A stretch of DNA of 7,229 nucleotides. Origin: Bacteroidales bacterium UBA1733. GTDB taxonomy: Bacteria; Bacteroidota; Bacteroidia; Bacteroidales; UBA3663. Of this stretch, positions 1-5,573 are shown piece by piece. How positions within the stretch are numbered: the first letter of the stretch is position 1; each line of letters opens with the position of its first letter. Below the pieces are notes generated by a model that was not told the DNA's origin, searched no databases, and saw nothing but the letters and a program-made list of their open reading frames with translations. The DNA lies in NCBI GenBank assembly GCA_002315795.1, contig DCIF01000112.1, forward strand, positions 355 through 7,583, read 5' to 3'. Position numbers and translations under genes: made by a program.

Positions 1-29
1 GAGCATGCCGTATGACACTCATCCGACTG

Positions 30-60
30 CAAAAGTACTAACTTTTTTCCGGACTACAAA
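30..60 (-). promoter_or_regulatory. Bacteroidetes-type promoter, leftward
   Basis: On the minus strand TTTG (57-60) is followed after exactly 19 bases by TACTTTTG (30-37). This fits the Bacteroidetes primary sigma consensus of TTTG, about 19-21 bp, TAnnTTTG. Transcription would start near base 25 and run off the left edge. Minus-strand ATGs lie at 22-20 and 6-4. Either could start the neighbouring gene, the first with an almost leaderless message, but too little sequence is present to tell. The promoter therefore implies a divergent gene to the left. Confidence 0.7.
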
Positions 61-120
61 ATATTTAAGCCAATAAATGTTATTTTTAGCTTGAAATTTT
101 CCTATTTTGCCGAAAAAACG

Positions 121-137
121 TATCTTTGCAGTGCAAA
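121..137 (+). promoter_or_regulatory. Rightward -7 element with overlapping palindrome
   Basis: TATCTTTG at 121-128 matches the Bacteroidetes -7 consensus TAnnTTTG, 22 bases before the first ATG at 151. The -33 box is poor: only T-rich sequence (97-100) lies at the right distance. Overlapping the 3' part of the -7 box and the expected start site is a perfect palindrome, TTTGCA-G-TGCAAA (125-137), which might bind a regulator or be chance. This element probably drives the seven-gene operon from 151 to 5437. It also argues against translation starting upstream of it. Confidence 0.6.
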
Positions 138-150
138 AACTAAGAAAAAT

Positions 151-711
151 ATGAATCCACTTGGCCGTATGGTCAACAATTATCTGATGAAAATGGCGCT
201 TCCGTTGGGAGGCTGGTTCATCATAGAGTATCTGATGCGCAATGCTGCAGCCAAGAATGTCTTGCTCAGTTTCATCACCACACCTATGATGATTGTCACT
301 CCCATTGCGCTCTGGTTCATCATCCGACAGCTACGTCGGTCCATCCTTGGGAACCAGATGATGGGTTTTCAGGCCTGGACGTTCGGAACTCAACTGATGT
401 TCTTTGCCGGACTGCTCGAAGCCCTCTTCATATATCTATATAATGAGTTCCTCTTCCCTACCAATCTGACAGAAGTACAGCAGGCGATGATATTGCAATA
501 CGAGGAAGCTGCAGCATCACTCCGAACGATTGGAGCTTTTCCAAGCATGCTTCAACCGATGCAGGAGATGATCGATACACTGAAGGAGACACCAGTCTCT
601 TCTCCTATCGAGACTGCCATCAGCCAACTCAGCACCGATATCTTCTATGGCATGCTGCTCATGATCCCGATTGCGCTGATCGTCCGCAAGAAAAGACAGG
701 AAGAGAATTAG
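151..711 (+). CDS. DUF4199-like four-helix membrane protein
   Basis: A 186-residue integral membrane protein that I would place in the DUF4199 family, whose function is unknown. Hydrophobic segments lie near residues 15-29, 38-58, 76-97 and 163-179. A soluble stretch (about 103-160) sits between the third and fourth, and the C-terminus is basic (RKKRQ). The frame stays open upstream to a TTG at 91, but that would place the start before the -7 element at 121-128, so I chose the ATG at 151, preceded by an A-rich leader typical of Bacteroidetes. ATGs at 169 and 187 are possible alternatives. The next gene, a family 2 glycosyltransferase, starts 39 nt after the stop. From memory this DUF4199-GT2 pairing recurs in Bacteroidetes, which suggests, but does not show, a shared role in envelope glycan or lipid-carrier work. 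Confidence 0.78.
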   Translation: MNPLGRMVNNYLMKMALPLGGWFIIEYLMRNAAAKNVLLSFITTPMMIVTPIALWFIIRQLRRSILGNQMMGFQAWTFGTQLMFFAGLLEALFIYLYNEFLFPTNLTEVQQAMILQYEEAAASLRTIGAFPSMLQPMQEMIDTLKETPVSSPIETAISQLSTDIFYGMLLMIPIALIVRKKRQEEN

Positions 712-719
712 TAATTTTG
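712..719 (+). promoter_or_regulatory. Possible weak internal -7 element
   Basis: TAATTTTG matches TAnnTTTG directly after the stop codon of the DUF4199 gene and 31 bases before the glycosyltransferase start. No TTTG or TTG lies at the right distance upstream, so it is weak at best and may simply reflect the AT-rich spacer. The spacer also holds ATTTTA (721-726) and its inverse TAAAAT (732-737). If active, it would give the downstream genes some independent expression. Confidence 0.25.
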
Positions 720-750
720 CATTTTACATTCTAAAATCTACATTTAAAAA

Positions 751-1707
751 ATGTCTCTAGATATAAGCGTAATCGTTCCCCTCTATAACGAAGCCGAATC
801 GCTGCCAGAGTTAGCGGCATGGATCGACCGTGTCATGCAGGAAAATAATTTCTCATACGAAGTGATTTTCTGTAATGATGGCTCGACCGATGATAGCTGG
901 AAGATGATTCGTGAACTCCATGAGAAGTATCCACAGATGCACGGCATGTCTTTCCGCACGAATCACGGCAAAAGTCCCGCACTTCACGTCGGATTCGGCA
1001 TGGCCAAAGGCAACGTAGTCATCACCATGGATGCAGATCTGCAGGACTCCCCAGACGAGATTCCAGAACTCTATCGAATGATCACAGAAGAAGGTTATGA
1101 CGTGGTGAGTGGCTGGAAGAAGAAACGCTTTGACCCGCTCTCAAAGACAATTCCTACCAAACTCTTCAACGCTACCGTACGCAAAGTCAGCGGTATCCAC
1201 AACCTGCACGACTTTAACTGCGGTCTGAAAGCTTATAAAGGCGAAGTGGTCAAGCACATCGAACTGTATGGCGATATGCACCGCTATATTCCCTATATTG
1301 CCAAAAACGCCGGCTTCGGCAAGATTGGTGAGAAGGTCGTACAGCATCAGGCACGCAAGTATGGCAAAACCAAGTTCGGACTGGATCGCTTTGTCAATGG
1401 CTACCTTGACCTGATTACCCTCTGGTTTCTCAACCGTTTCGGTGCAAAGCCGATGCTGATCTTCGGTTTATGGGGAACACTGGTCTTCATGGTGGGTTTT
1501 CTGGCAGTGCTTTTCATCGTCTGCCATAAGATCTACGTACTCAATACCGTAGGTACAGGCACATTGATCACTGACATGCCATCCTTCTACATTGCCCTGA
1601 CCTGCATGCTGTTAGGCAGCCAGTTGTTCCTGGCCGGATTCCTCGGAGAACTTATCTCACGCACTGCGCAAGAACGCAACAAATACGATGTGGCAGAAAC
1701 GATCTAA
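751..1707 (+). CDS. Family 2 glycosyltransferase, polyprenyl-phosphate type
   Basis: A 318-residue inverting GT-A glycosyltransferase of the DPM1/GtrB/ArnC-like branch. These enzymes transfer a sugar from a nucleotide donor to a polyprenyl phosphate at the inner face of the cytoplasmic membrane. The sequence shows the N-terminal VIVPLYNE (7-14), the nucleotide-binding NDGSTDDS (42-49), the metal-binding DADLQD (94-99), DFNCGLKAY (154-162) and RKYGKTKFG (202-210), a motif found before the membrane part in this branch. Two C-terminal hydrophobic segments, roughly 235-258 and 279-303, give the usual GtrB-like anchor, and length is normal for the family. The start has no Shine-Dalgarno but an A-rich leader. 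The 3' end overlaps the next gene by 20 nt. Sugar and acceptor cannot be read from sequence: glucose, mannose or an aminosugar are all possible. Confidence 0.9.
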   Translation: MSLDISVIVPLYNEAESLPELAAWIDRVMQENNFSYEVIFCNDGSTDDSWKMIRELHEKYPQMHGMSFRTNHGKSPALHVGFGMAKGNVVITMDADLQDSPDEIPELYRMITEEGYDVVSGWKKKRFDPLSKTIPTKLFNATVRKVSGIHNLHDFNCGLKAYKGEVVKHIELYGDMHRYIPYIAKNAGFGKIGEKVVQHQARKYGKTKFGLDRFVNGYLDLITLWFLNRFGAKPMLIFGLWGTLVFMVGFLAVLFIVCHKIYVLNTVGTGTLITDMPSFYIALTCMLLGSQLFLAGFLGELISRTAQERNKYDVAETI

Positions 1708-2200
1708 CATACTTATAGCATTTTTTGCATTGGCCCTGATACTGACCAGTGTGATCTCTTGCGACAATGGCTGTGAGCAGGTACGCGAGAGCTTCTTGCA
1801 TGCCAGTTTCACAAGCAATTCCAGTCGTTCGCTGAAAAGCCTTGAGATCAACGCTCACGGGCAGAAAGAAGGTGTGGCAATGAGCAATTCTACCACGCTT
1901 CGTTATACTTTCAACATCACCTCTTTTAACGACGTTGAACTTGAACTGAATCCGAACGGTTCACAGGTGACCTTCGTGATCGTCAGCGAATACCAGGACT
2001 ATGGAGATAAGTTCCAGGCCAATGATACCGTCCGCATCTCGTATGTTGCCAACGGCCGATTCCTCGATATGGATTGTGGCTGTACTGTCGATTATGAGAT
2101 CAAAGAAGTTACCAGCACCCATAACTTCTTCAGTGAAGTCAGGACCAGTATCCCGCAGATCACTACCGAAACTGCTATCCATCTGGAGTTCTTCTATTAA
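1688..2200 (+). CDS. DUF6452-family lipoprotein
   Basis: A 170-residue predicted lipoprotein that I recognise as DUF6452, an uncharacterised Bacteroidetes family. A basic N-terminus (WQKR) and a hydrophobic stretch (about 8-24) lead to a lipobox V22-I23-S24-C25, so Cys25 should be lipidated and the mature protein held in the inner or outer membrane. The rest is polar and beta-rich. Cys29 lies close to the lipobox, and a later CGC pair sits in the segment FLDMDCGCTVDY; these cysteines could form disulphides in the periplasm. The start at 1688 lies inside the glycosyltransferase gene (20-nt overlap); the next in-frame Met would remove the signal peptide, so this start is secure. A DUF6048 gene follows after 39 nt. 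I recall DUF6452 and DUF6048 occurring side by side, suggesting a joint envelope function that is still unknown. Confidence 0.8.
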   Translation: MWQKRSNILIAFFALALILTSVISCDNGCEQVRESFLHASFTSNSSRSLKSLEINAHGQKEGVAMSNSTTLRYTFNITSFNDVELELNPNGSQVTFVIVSEYQDYGDKFQANDTVRISYVANGRFLDMDCGCTVDYEIKEVTSTHNFFSEVRTSIPQITTETAIHLEFFY

Positions 2201-2239
2201 ACGCGCTAAGATTTTTTGATTTATAGCTATTAGAAATTC

Positions 2240-3007
2240 ATGATAAAAAAACTTCTGTTCATCCTCATCGCATTTGCCTGCAGCCTGCAGGCCCCGCTGC
2301 TCATGGCTCAGGGCCGAAGCATCCCTAAGGGATCGCAGGCAAAGGCAGAAGAAGCCGCAGCTATCGTAGATGACGAACTGCCAGAGGGACAGAAATACCG
2401 TTATCCATTGCTCAACGGCCTGAATGTGAGTGTTGATATCTTCGATCCACTTTACGATATCTTCTCAGTCAGCCATGCCTCCTACGAAGCACAGGTCATG
2501 CTCGATCTGCATCACCGCTTTTTCCCTTTGGCCGCTATCGGAATGGGTTATGCCAAAGAGACATCTAATAACGGCATCGAGTTCAGTACCGGACAGGCGC
2601 AGGAGTTCACGTTCGATTCCAAGATGTCCCCATTCCTGAAAGTCGGTATGGCCTATAATCTCAGCTACAACAGCACGAAGCCTGATGATATGTATCTGCT
2701 ATTCGCACGCTATGGCATTGCACATAATACGGCCAATCTGACGAATCTCTACTATGCTTCCTCCTATTGGGATGATATGCATCTCCCCGATCTGCTGGAC
2801 CAGAGCTATACGACTCAATGGATCGAGGCTGGTGTTATGATCAAGGTTCAGCTCATCAAGCACATCTCGCTGGGATGGGACCTTTACGCTAAGATCAAAC
2901 TCAGCCAGACGGGTACGAAGTACGGTGAACCGCCTTTTGTCCCTGGTTACGGCGACTGCAGTTCTATTTTTGGTTTCAACTTCCGCGTCTATTATGATAT
3001 TTTCTAA
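2240..3007 (+). CDS. DUF6048-family outer-membrane-like protein
   Basis: A 255-residue exported protein that resembles DUF6048. The signal peptide has KK at 3-4, a hydrophobic core (5-22) and likely cleavage at LMA/QG between residues 23 and 24. A linker rich in Ala and Glu follows, and then, from about residue 55, repeated amphipathic strands with aromatic residues (YRYPLLNGLNVSVDIF, FFPLAAIGMGYA, ISLGWDLYAKIKL). The protein ends in FRVYYDIF, where the terminal Phe and alternating aromatics resemble the C-terminal signal of outer-membrane beta-barrels. I infer a small barrel of roughly 8-10 strands; no function is known. The start ATG has no Shine-Dalgarno. The last 14 nt overlap the ApbE gene in another frame, and the DUF6452 lipoprotein lies just upstream, a plausible partner. 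Confidence 0.78.
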   Translation: MIKKLLFILIAFACSLQAPLLMAQGRSIPKGSQAKAEEAAAIVDDELPEGQKYRYPLLNGLNVSVDIFDPLYDIFSVSHASYEAQVMLDLHHRFFPLAAIGMGYAKETSNNGIEFSTGQAQEFTFDSKMSPFLKVGMAYNLSYNSTKPDDMYLLFARYGIAHNTANLTNLYYASSYWDDMHLPDLLDQSYTTQWIEAGVMIKVQLIKHISLGWDLYAKIKLSQTGTKYGEPPFVPGYGDCSSIFGFNFRVYYDIF

Positions 3008-4043
3008 GAATACTGCGAAGATACTACTCTACCTAAGCACCGCCATCTGCCTTCTGTGTATTGTCCTTTTCCGACAGCACAAACAGCAGGAGGTGCCAGT
3101 TGGTACTACTTTCCAGCGCATTGAAGGAAGTGTCTTTCACACCTTCTACCATATACAATACGCTGACAGCATCGATTACCATGACGAAATCAGACAACTC
3201 TTTGCCGAGTTTGACGGGTCACTGTCAATGTTCAACGATACATCGATCCTCAGTCGCATGAACCAGAACGATCCGGATGTCATTGCCAACGACTACGTAC
3301 GCACCGTATTTGAGAAAGCGCTTGAAGTAAGCAACCGCACAAACGGAGCCTTTGATATCACCGTAGCACCTCTTGTCAATCTCTGGGGTTTCGGGTTCAA
3401 GAATTCAGAGAATGTCAATCAACAGATGGTCGATAGCATCCTGACTTTCGTCGGGTATCAGAGTGTGTGCCTTGATGTCGAAGGCCATCTGCATAAGAAT
3501 GATCCTCGCACCATCCTTGATGCTTCAAGCATTGCTAAAGGTTATATGTGCGACATTGTAGCCAGCTTCCTGCAGAAAAAGGGAGTCAAGGATTATATGG
3601 TCGAAATTGGTGGCGAACTGGCCATTGGCGGACACAACGCGCAGGACAAAATCTGGAGTGTCGGCATCAATGAACCGGTGAGCGACTCTCTGCAGATGGG
3701 AAGTCCAGAGTTACGCGATATCATGCTGATCACCGACTGTGGTGTGGCTACCAGCGGCAACTACCGGAACTTTTATTATAAGGATGGTCAGCGCTATGCA
3801 CATACCATCGACCCAAAGACCGGTTATCCTGTACAACAGGACATCCTCAGCAGCACCGTCATCGCACCTGACTGCATGACCGCAGATGCTTATGCTACTG
3901 CTTTCATGGTGATGGGTAGTGAACGTGCGCTCCGTGTACTGGAAGCTGATACAACACTGATGGCATATTTCATCGTTTCTCTCCCTGACAGCGATGAGAC
4001 AGATGTCATCTATTCGCCTGGATTGAAAAAGGTATTAAAATAA
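2994..4043 (+). CDS. apbE: FAD:protein FMN transferase (ApbE family)
   Basis: A 349-residue flavin transferase that uses FAD and Mg2+ to attach FMN covalently to Thr or Ser of target proteins, in the family typically Nqr or Rnf subunits and other exported flavoproteins. Visible motifs are DASSIAKGY (176-184), VEIGGEL (203-209), the SGNYRNFYYKDG segment leading to HTIDPKTGYPV (from H270), and TADAYATAF (296-304), in which D298 and T302 match the metal ligands known for ApbE. One N-terminal hydrophobic segment (about 8-26) should anchor it with the catalytic domain in the periplasm. It contains Cys19 and Cys22, but neither sits in a good lipobox. I chose ATG 2994, which overlaps the preceding gene by 14 nt; the frame is open to 2925, but that would add a second hydrophobic stretch and an 83-nt overlap. 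No Nqr or Rnf genes are in the window. pyrB starts 6 nt after the stop. Confidence 0.93.
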   Translation: MIFSKNTAKILLYLSTAICLLCIVLFRQHKQQEVPVGTTFQRIEGSVFHTFYHIQYADSIDYHDEIRQLFAEFDGSLSMFNDTSILSRMNQNDPDVIANDYVRTVFEKALEVSNRTNGAFDITVAPLVNLWGFGFKNSENVNQQMVDSILTFVGYQSVCLDVEGHLHKNDPRTILDASSIAKGYMCDIVASFLQKKGVKDYMVEIGGELAIGGHNAQDKIWSVGINEPVSDSLQMGSPELRDIMLITDCGVATSGNYRNFYYKDGQRYAHTIDPKTGYPVQQDILSSTVIAPDCMTADAYATAFMVMGSERALRVLEADTTLMAYFIVSLPDSDETDVIYSPGLKKVLK

Positions 4044-4049
4044 ACGAAT

Positions 4050-4964
4050 ATGGACAAGAAATTTATCTCAGTTTCTGACCTTAGCAAAGAAGACATTCTT
4101 TCGCTGCTTGAGGATGCTGCCTGCTTTGAGCAGAATCCGAACCAGCGTCTTCTGGAAGGCAAGGTAGTGGCTACGCTCTTCTTCGAGCCAAGTACACGCA
4201 CCCGCCTTAGTTTCGAAACAGCAGCTAACCGCCTGGGAGCTCGTGTCATCGGATTCAGCGATCCGAATGCCACTTCCACCAGTAAGGGCGAAACGCTGAA
4301 AGACACCATCAAGATGGTCAGCAACTATGCCGATGTCATCGTGATGCGCCATTATCTGGAAGGAGCTGCCCGCTATGCCAGTGAGGTGACCAACGTACCT
4401 ATCATCAATGCCGGTGATGGTGCCAATCAGCATCCTTCGCAGACCATGCTCGACCTTTACTCTATCTGGAAGACACAAGGAACACTTGAGAACATCGACA
4501 TCACCATGGTTGGCGACCTCCGATATGGTCGCACCGTACATTCCCTGGTGCAGGCTCTCTCTTTCTTCCACCCTCGTTTCCACTTCATTGCACCAGATCT
4601 GCTTCGCATGCCACATGGCTACCGCGACTTCTGTGTGCGTCACGACCTCTATTACGATGAGAGTGAGGTGTTCGATGAGAATGCCATCAACAACACAGAT
4701 ATCCTCTACATGACTCGCATCCAGAAAGAACGTTTCACCGATCTTCGCGAGTACGAACAGGTCAAGAATGTCTACACCCTGCATCGCTCTATGCTCGAGA
4801 ACGCACGTCTAAATCTGCGAGTTCTCCATCCGCTTCCACGCGTCAATGAGATTGCCTATGATGTGGATGACAGCGATAAGGCATACTACTTCCAGCAGGC
4901 GCAGAATGGTCTCTACGCCCGTCAGGCCATCATCTGCCGTATGCTTGATATTAAAGTAAAATGA
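4050..4964 (+). CDS. pyrB: Aspartate carbamoyltransferase catalytic subunit
   Basis: The 304-residue catalytic chain of aspartate transcarbamoylase, which condenses carbamoyl phosphate with aspartate to N-carbamoyl-L-aspartate in the cytoplasm, the committed step of de novo pyrimidine synthesis. The carbamoyl-phosphate loop [13 protein letters not shown] has STRTR at 48-52. K79 lies in the mobile loop (STSKGET), HPSQ at 128-131 corresponds to the usual HPTQ, and [21 protein letters not shown] and [10 protein letters not shown] follow in the normal order. The length is close to the E. coli chain, and no key residue appears to be missing. It starts only 6 nt after the ApbE stop, leaving no room for an attenuator leader like that of enterobacterial pyrBI. 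The stop overlaps an ATG (ATGA, 4961-4964), and pyrI follows, so the product should be the allosteric class B holoenzyme. Confidence 0.97.
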   Translation: MDKKFISVSDLSKEDILSLLEDAACFEQNPNQRLLEGKVVATLFFEPSTRTRLSFETAANRLGARVIGFSDPNATSTSKGETLKDTIKMVSNYADVIVMRHYLEGAARYASEVTNVPIINAGDGANQHPSQTMLDLYSIWKTQGTLENIDITMVGDLRYGRTVHSLVQALSFFHPRFHFIAPDLLRMPHGYRDFCVRHDLYYDESEVFDENAINNTDILYMTRIQKERFTDLREYEQVKNVYTLHRSMLENARLNLRVLHPLPRVNEIAYDVDDSDKAYYFQQAQNGLYARQAIICRMLDIKVK

Positions 4965-4971
4965 AAGGAGG
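4964..4971 (+). promoter_or_regulatory. Strong Shine-Dalgarno site of pyrI
   Basis: AAAGGAGG lies 7 nt before the ATG at 4979 and begins on the last base of the pyrB stop codon. It decides the pyrI start: the in-frame ATG at 4961 would translate the ribosome binding site itself. No other gene start in the window has such a site. Confidence 0.8.
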
Positions 4972-4978
4972 AAAAATT

Positions 4979-5437
4979 ATGAGCGAGAAAACCGAATTAG
5001 AAGTCAGTGCCATCAAGAACGGCACCGTCATCGACCATATACCAGCCGAAGTAACTTTCAAGATCGTCCAGATTCTTGATCTGTATAACCACTCAGGTGC
5101 TATCACCATCGGAACCAACCTCGAATCGAAGACCCTTGGCAAAAAGGGAATCATCAAGATAGCCGACCGTTTCATCTCTGACGAGGAGATTGGCCGACTC
5201 TCGGTCGTGGCACCAAACGTGACACTTAACATCATCAAGGATTACCAGATCGTACAAAAGAAGTACGTGCAGTATCCTAAACAGATCATCGGTGTGGTTA
5301 AGTGCAGCAATCCTAAGTGCGTAACTAATCACCAACCCATCCCCACCAAGATGGAAGTCTTCGATACCAAGTACAAATCACTCCGCTGCGTCTATTGCGA
5401 ACGCGTAATGCAGCACAATGAGATTGAATTGCTGTAA
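4979..5437 (+). CDS. pyrI: Aspartate carbamoyltransferase regulatory subunit
   Basis: The 152-residue regulatory chain that pairs with PyrB; in characterised class B enzymes it binds CTP and ATP and transmits feedback control. The N-terminal allosteric domain carries IKNGTVIDHIPA (12-23), with the conserved ID-H-I-P segment, and GKKGIIKIADRF. The C-terminal zinc domain has four cysteines, C109, C114, C137 and C140, in CSNPKC and CVYC, at almost the same positions as in E. coli PyrI, so zinc binding and contact with PyrB should be intact. The start at 4979 is supported by the Shine-Dalgarno at 4964-4971 and by the MSE-type N-terminus of homologues. The upstream ATG at 4961, overlapping the pyrB stop, would add six residues. 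Translation is probably coupled to pyrB. It is the last gene of the operon; its TAA stop forms the left edge of an inverted repeat. Confidence 0.96.
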   Translation: MSEKTELEVSAIKNGTVIDHIPAEVTFKIVQILDLYNHSGAITIGTNLESKTLGKKGIIKIADRFISDEEIGRLSVVAPNVTLNIIKDYQIVQKKYVQYPKQIIGVVKCSNPKCVTNHQPIPTKMEVFDTKYKSLRCVYCERVMQHNEIELL

Positions 5438-5573
5438 GAGACCCGCCCCGACCCTCCCTCGTAGGGAGGGAGATTAAAAAATGCAATATCCCCGCCACAG
5501 AAAAGCTTCTGCAGCGGGGATATTTGCTACTATATCTCCCCCTCCCTACGAAGGAGGTATGGAGTAGGTCTTA
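5435..5573. repeat. Nested inverted repeat between convergent genes
   Basis: The two halves are imperfect inverted copies. Left 5453-5474 (CCTCCCTCGTAGGGAGGGAG and on) pairs with right 5534-5557, differing by one substitution and two extra G/C bases. Weaker similarity continues outward to TAAGAGACC (5435-5443) and the complement of GGTCTTA (5567-5573). The left arm by itself folds into a perfect 8-bp hairpin (5452-5459 with 5463-5470, loop CGT). The right arm has a weaker 5-bp one (5541-5545 with 5553-5557). A separate terminator hairpin occupies the middle. The outermost bases are the TAA stops of both flanking genes. From memory, similar CCCTCCCT...AGGGAGGG palindromes are common between genes in Prevotella and Bacteroides. 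This could be a small non-coding mobile repeat or a repeated terminator module; no transposase or clear target duplication is visible. Confidence 0.75.
5476..5527 (-). terminator. Intrinsic terminator, mainly for the minus-strand gene
   Basis: An 11-bp GC-rich stem, AATATCCCCGC (5485-5495) with GCGGGGATATT (5514-5524), extends with a one-base bulge to GC at 5483 and 5527. It continues inward through a 2x2 internal loop into CAGAA (5498-5502) with TTCTG (5507-5511) and an AAGC loop. Read on the minus strand, the stem is followed after a few bases by six Ts (5481-5476), giving a classical Rho-independent terminator for the gene that stops at 5571. On the plus strand there is no U-run after the stem, so stopping of the pyrI transcript here would be weaker. 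Confidence 0.8.

Noticed and set aside
91..150. Longer start of the DUF4199 gene at the TTG at 91
   Set aside because: The extension spans the -7 promoter element at 121-128, and the added residues do not look like family sequence; ATG 151 fits better.
2925..2993. Longer ApbE start upstream of 2994
   Set aside because: It would overlap the DUF6048 gene by 83 nt and add an extra hydrophobic stretch before the natural anchor.
4068..4784. Long open frame on the minus strand opposite pyrB
   Set aside because: It is antisense to a clearly conserved gene; the translation shows no recognisable domain and the frame has no promoter or start context.
5551..5566. Shine-Dalgarno-like AAGGAGGT followed directly by ATG GAG TAG
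   Set aside because: It encodes two residues with no spacing from the ribosome site, and it is part of the right arm of the inverted repeat, so it is a by-product of the palindrome.
5435..5573. CRISPR array or insertion sequence in the intergenic repeat
   Set aside because: There are only two inverted arms, no direct repeat-spacer pattern, no transposase and no convincing target-site duplication.
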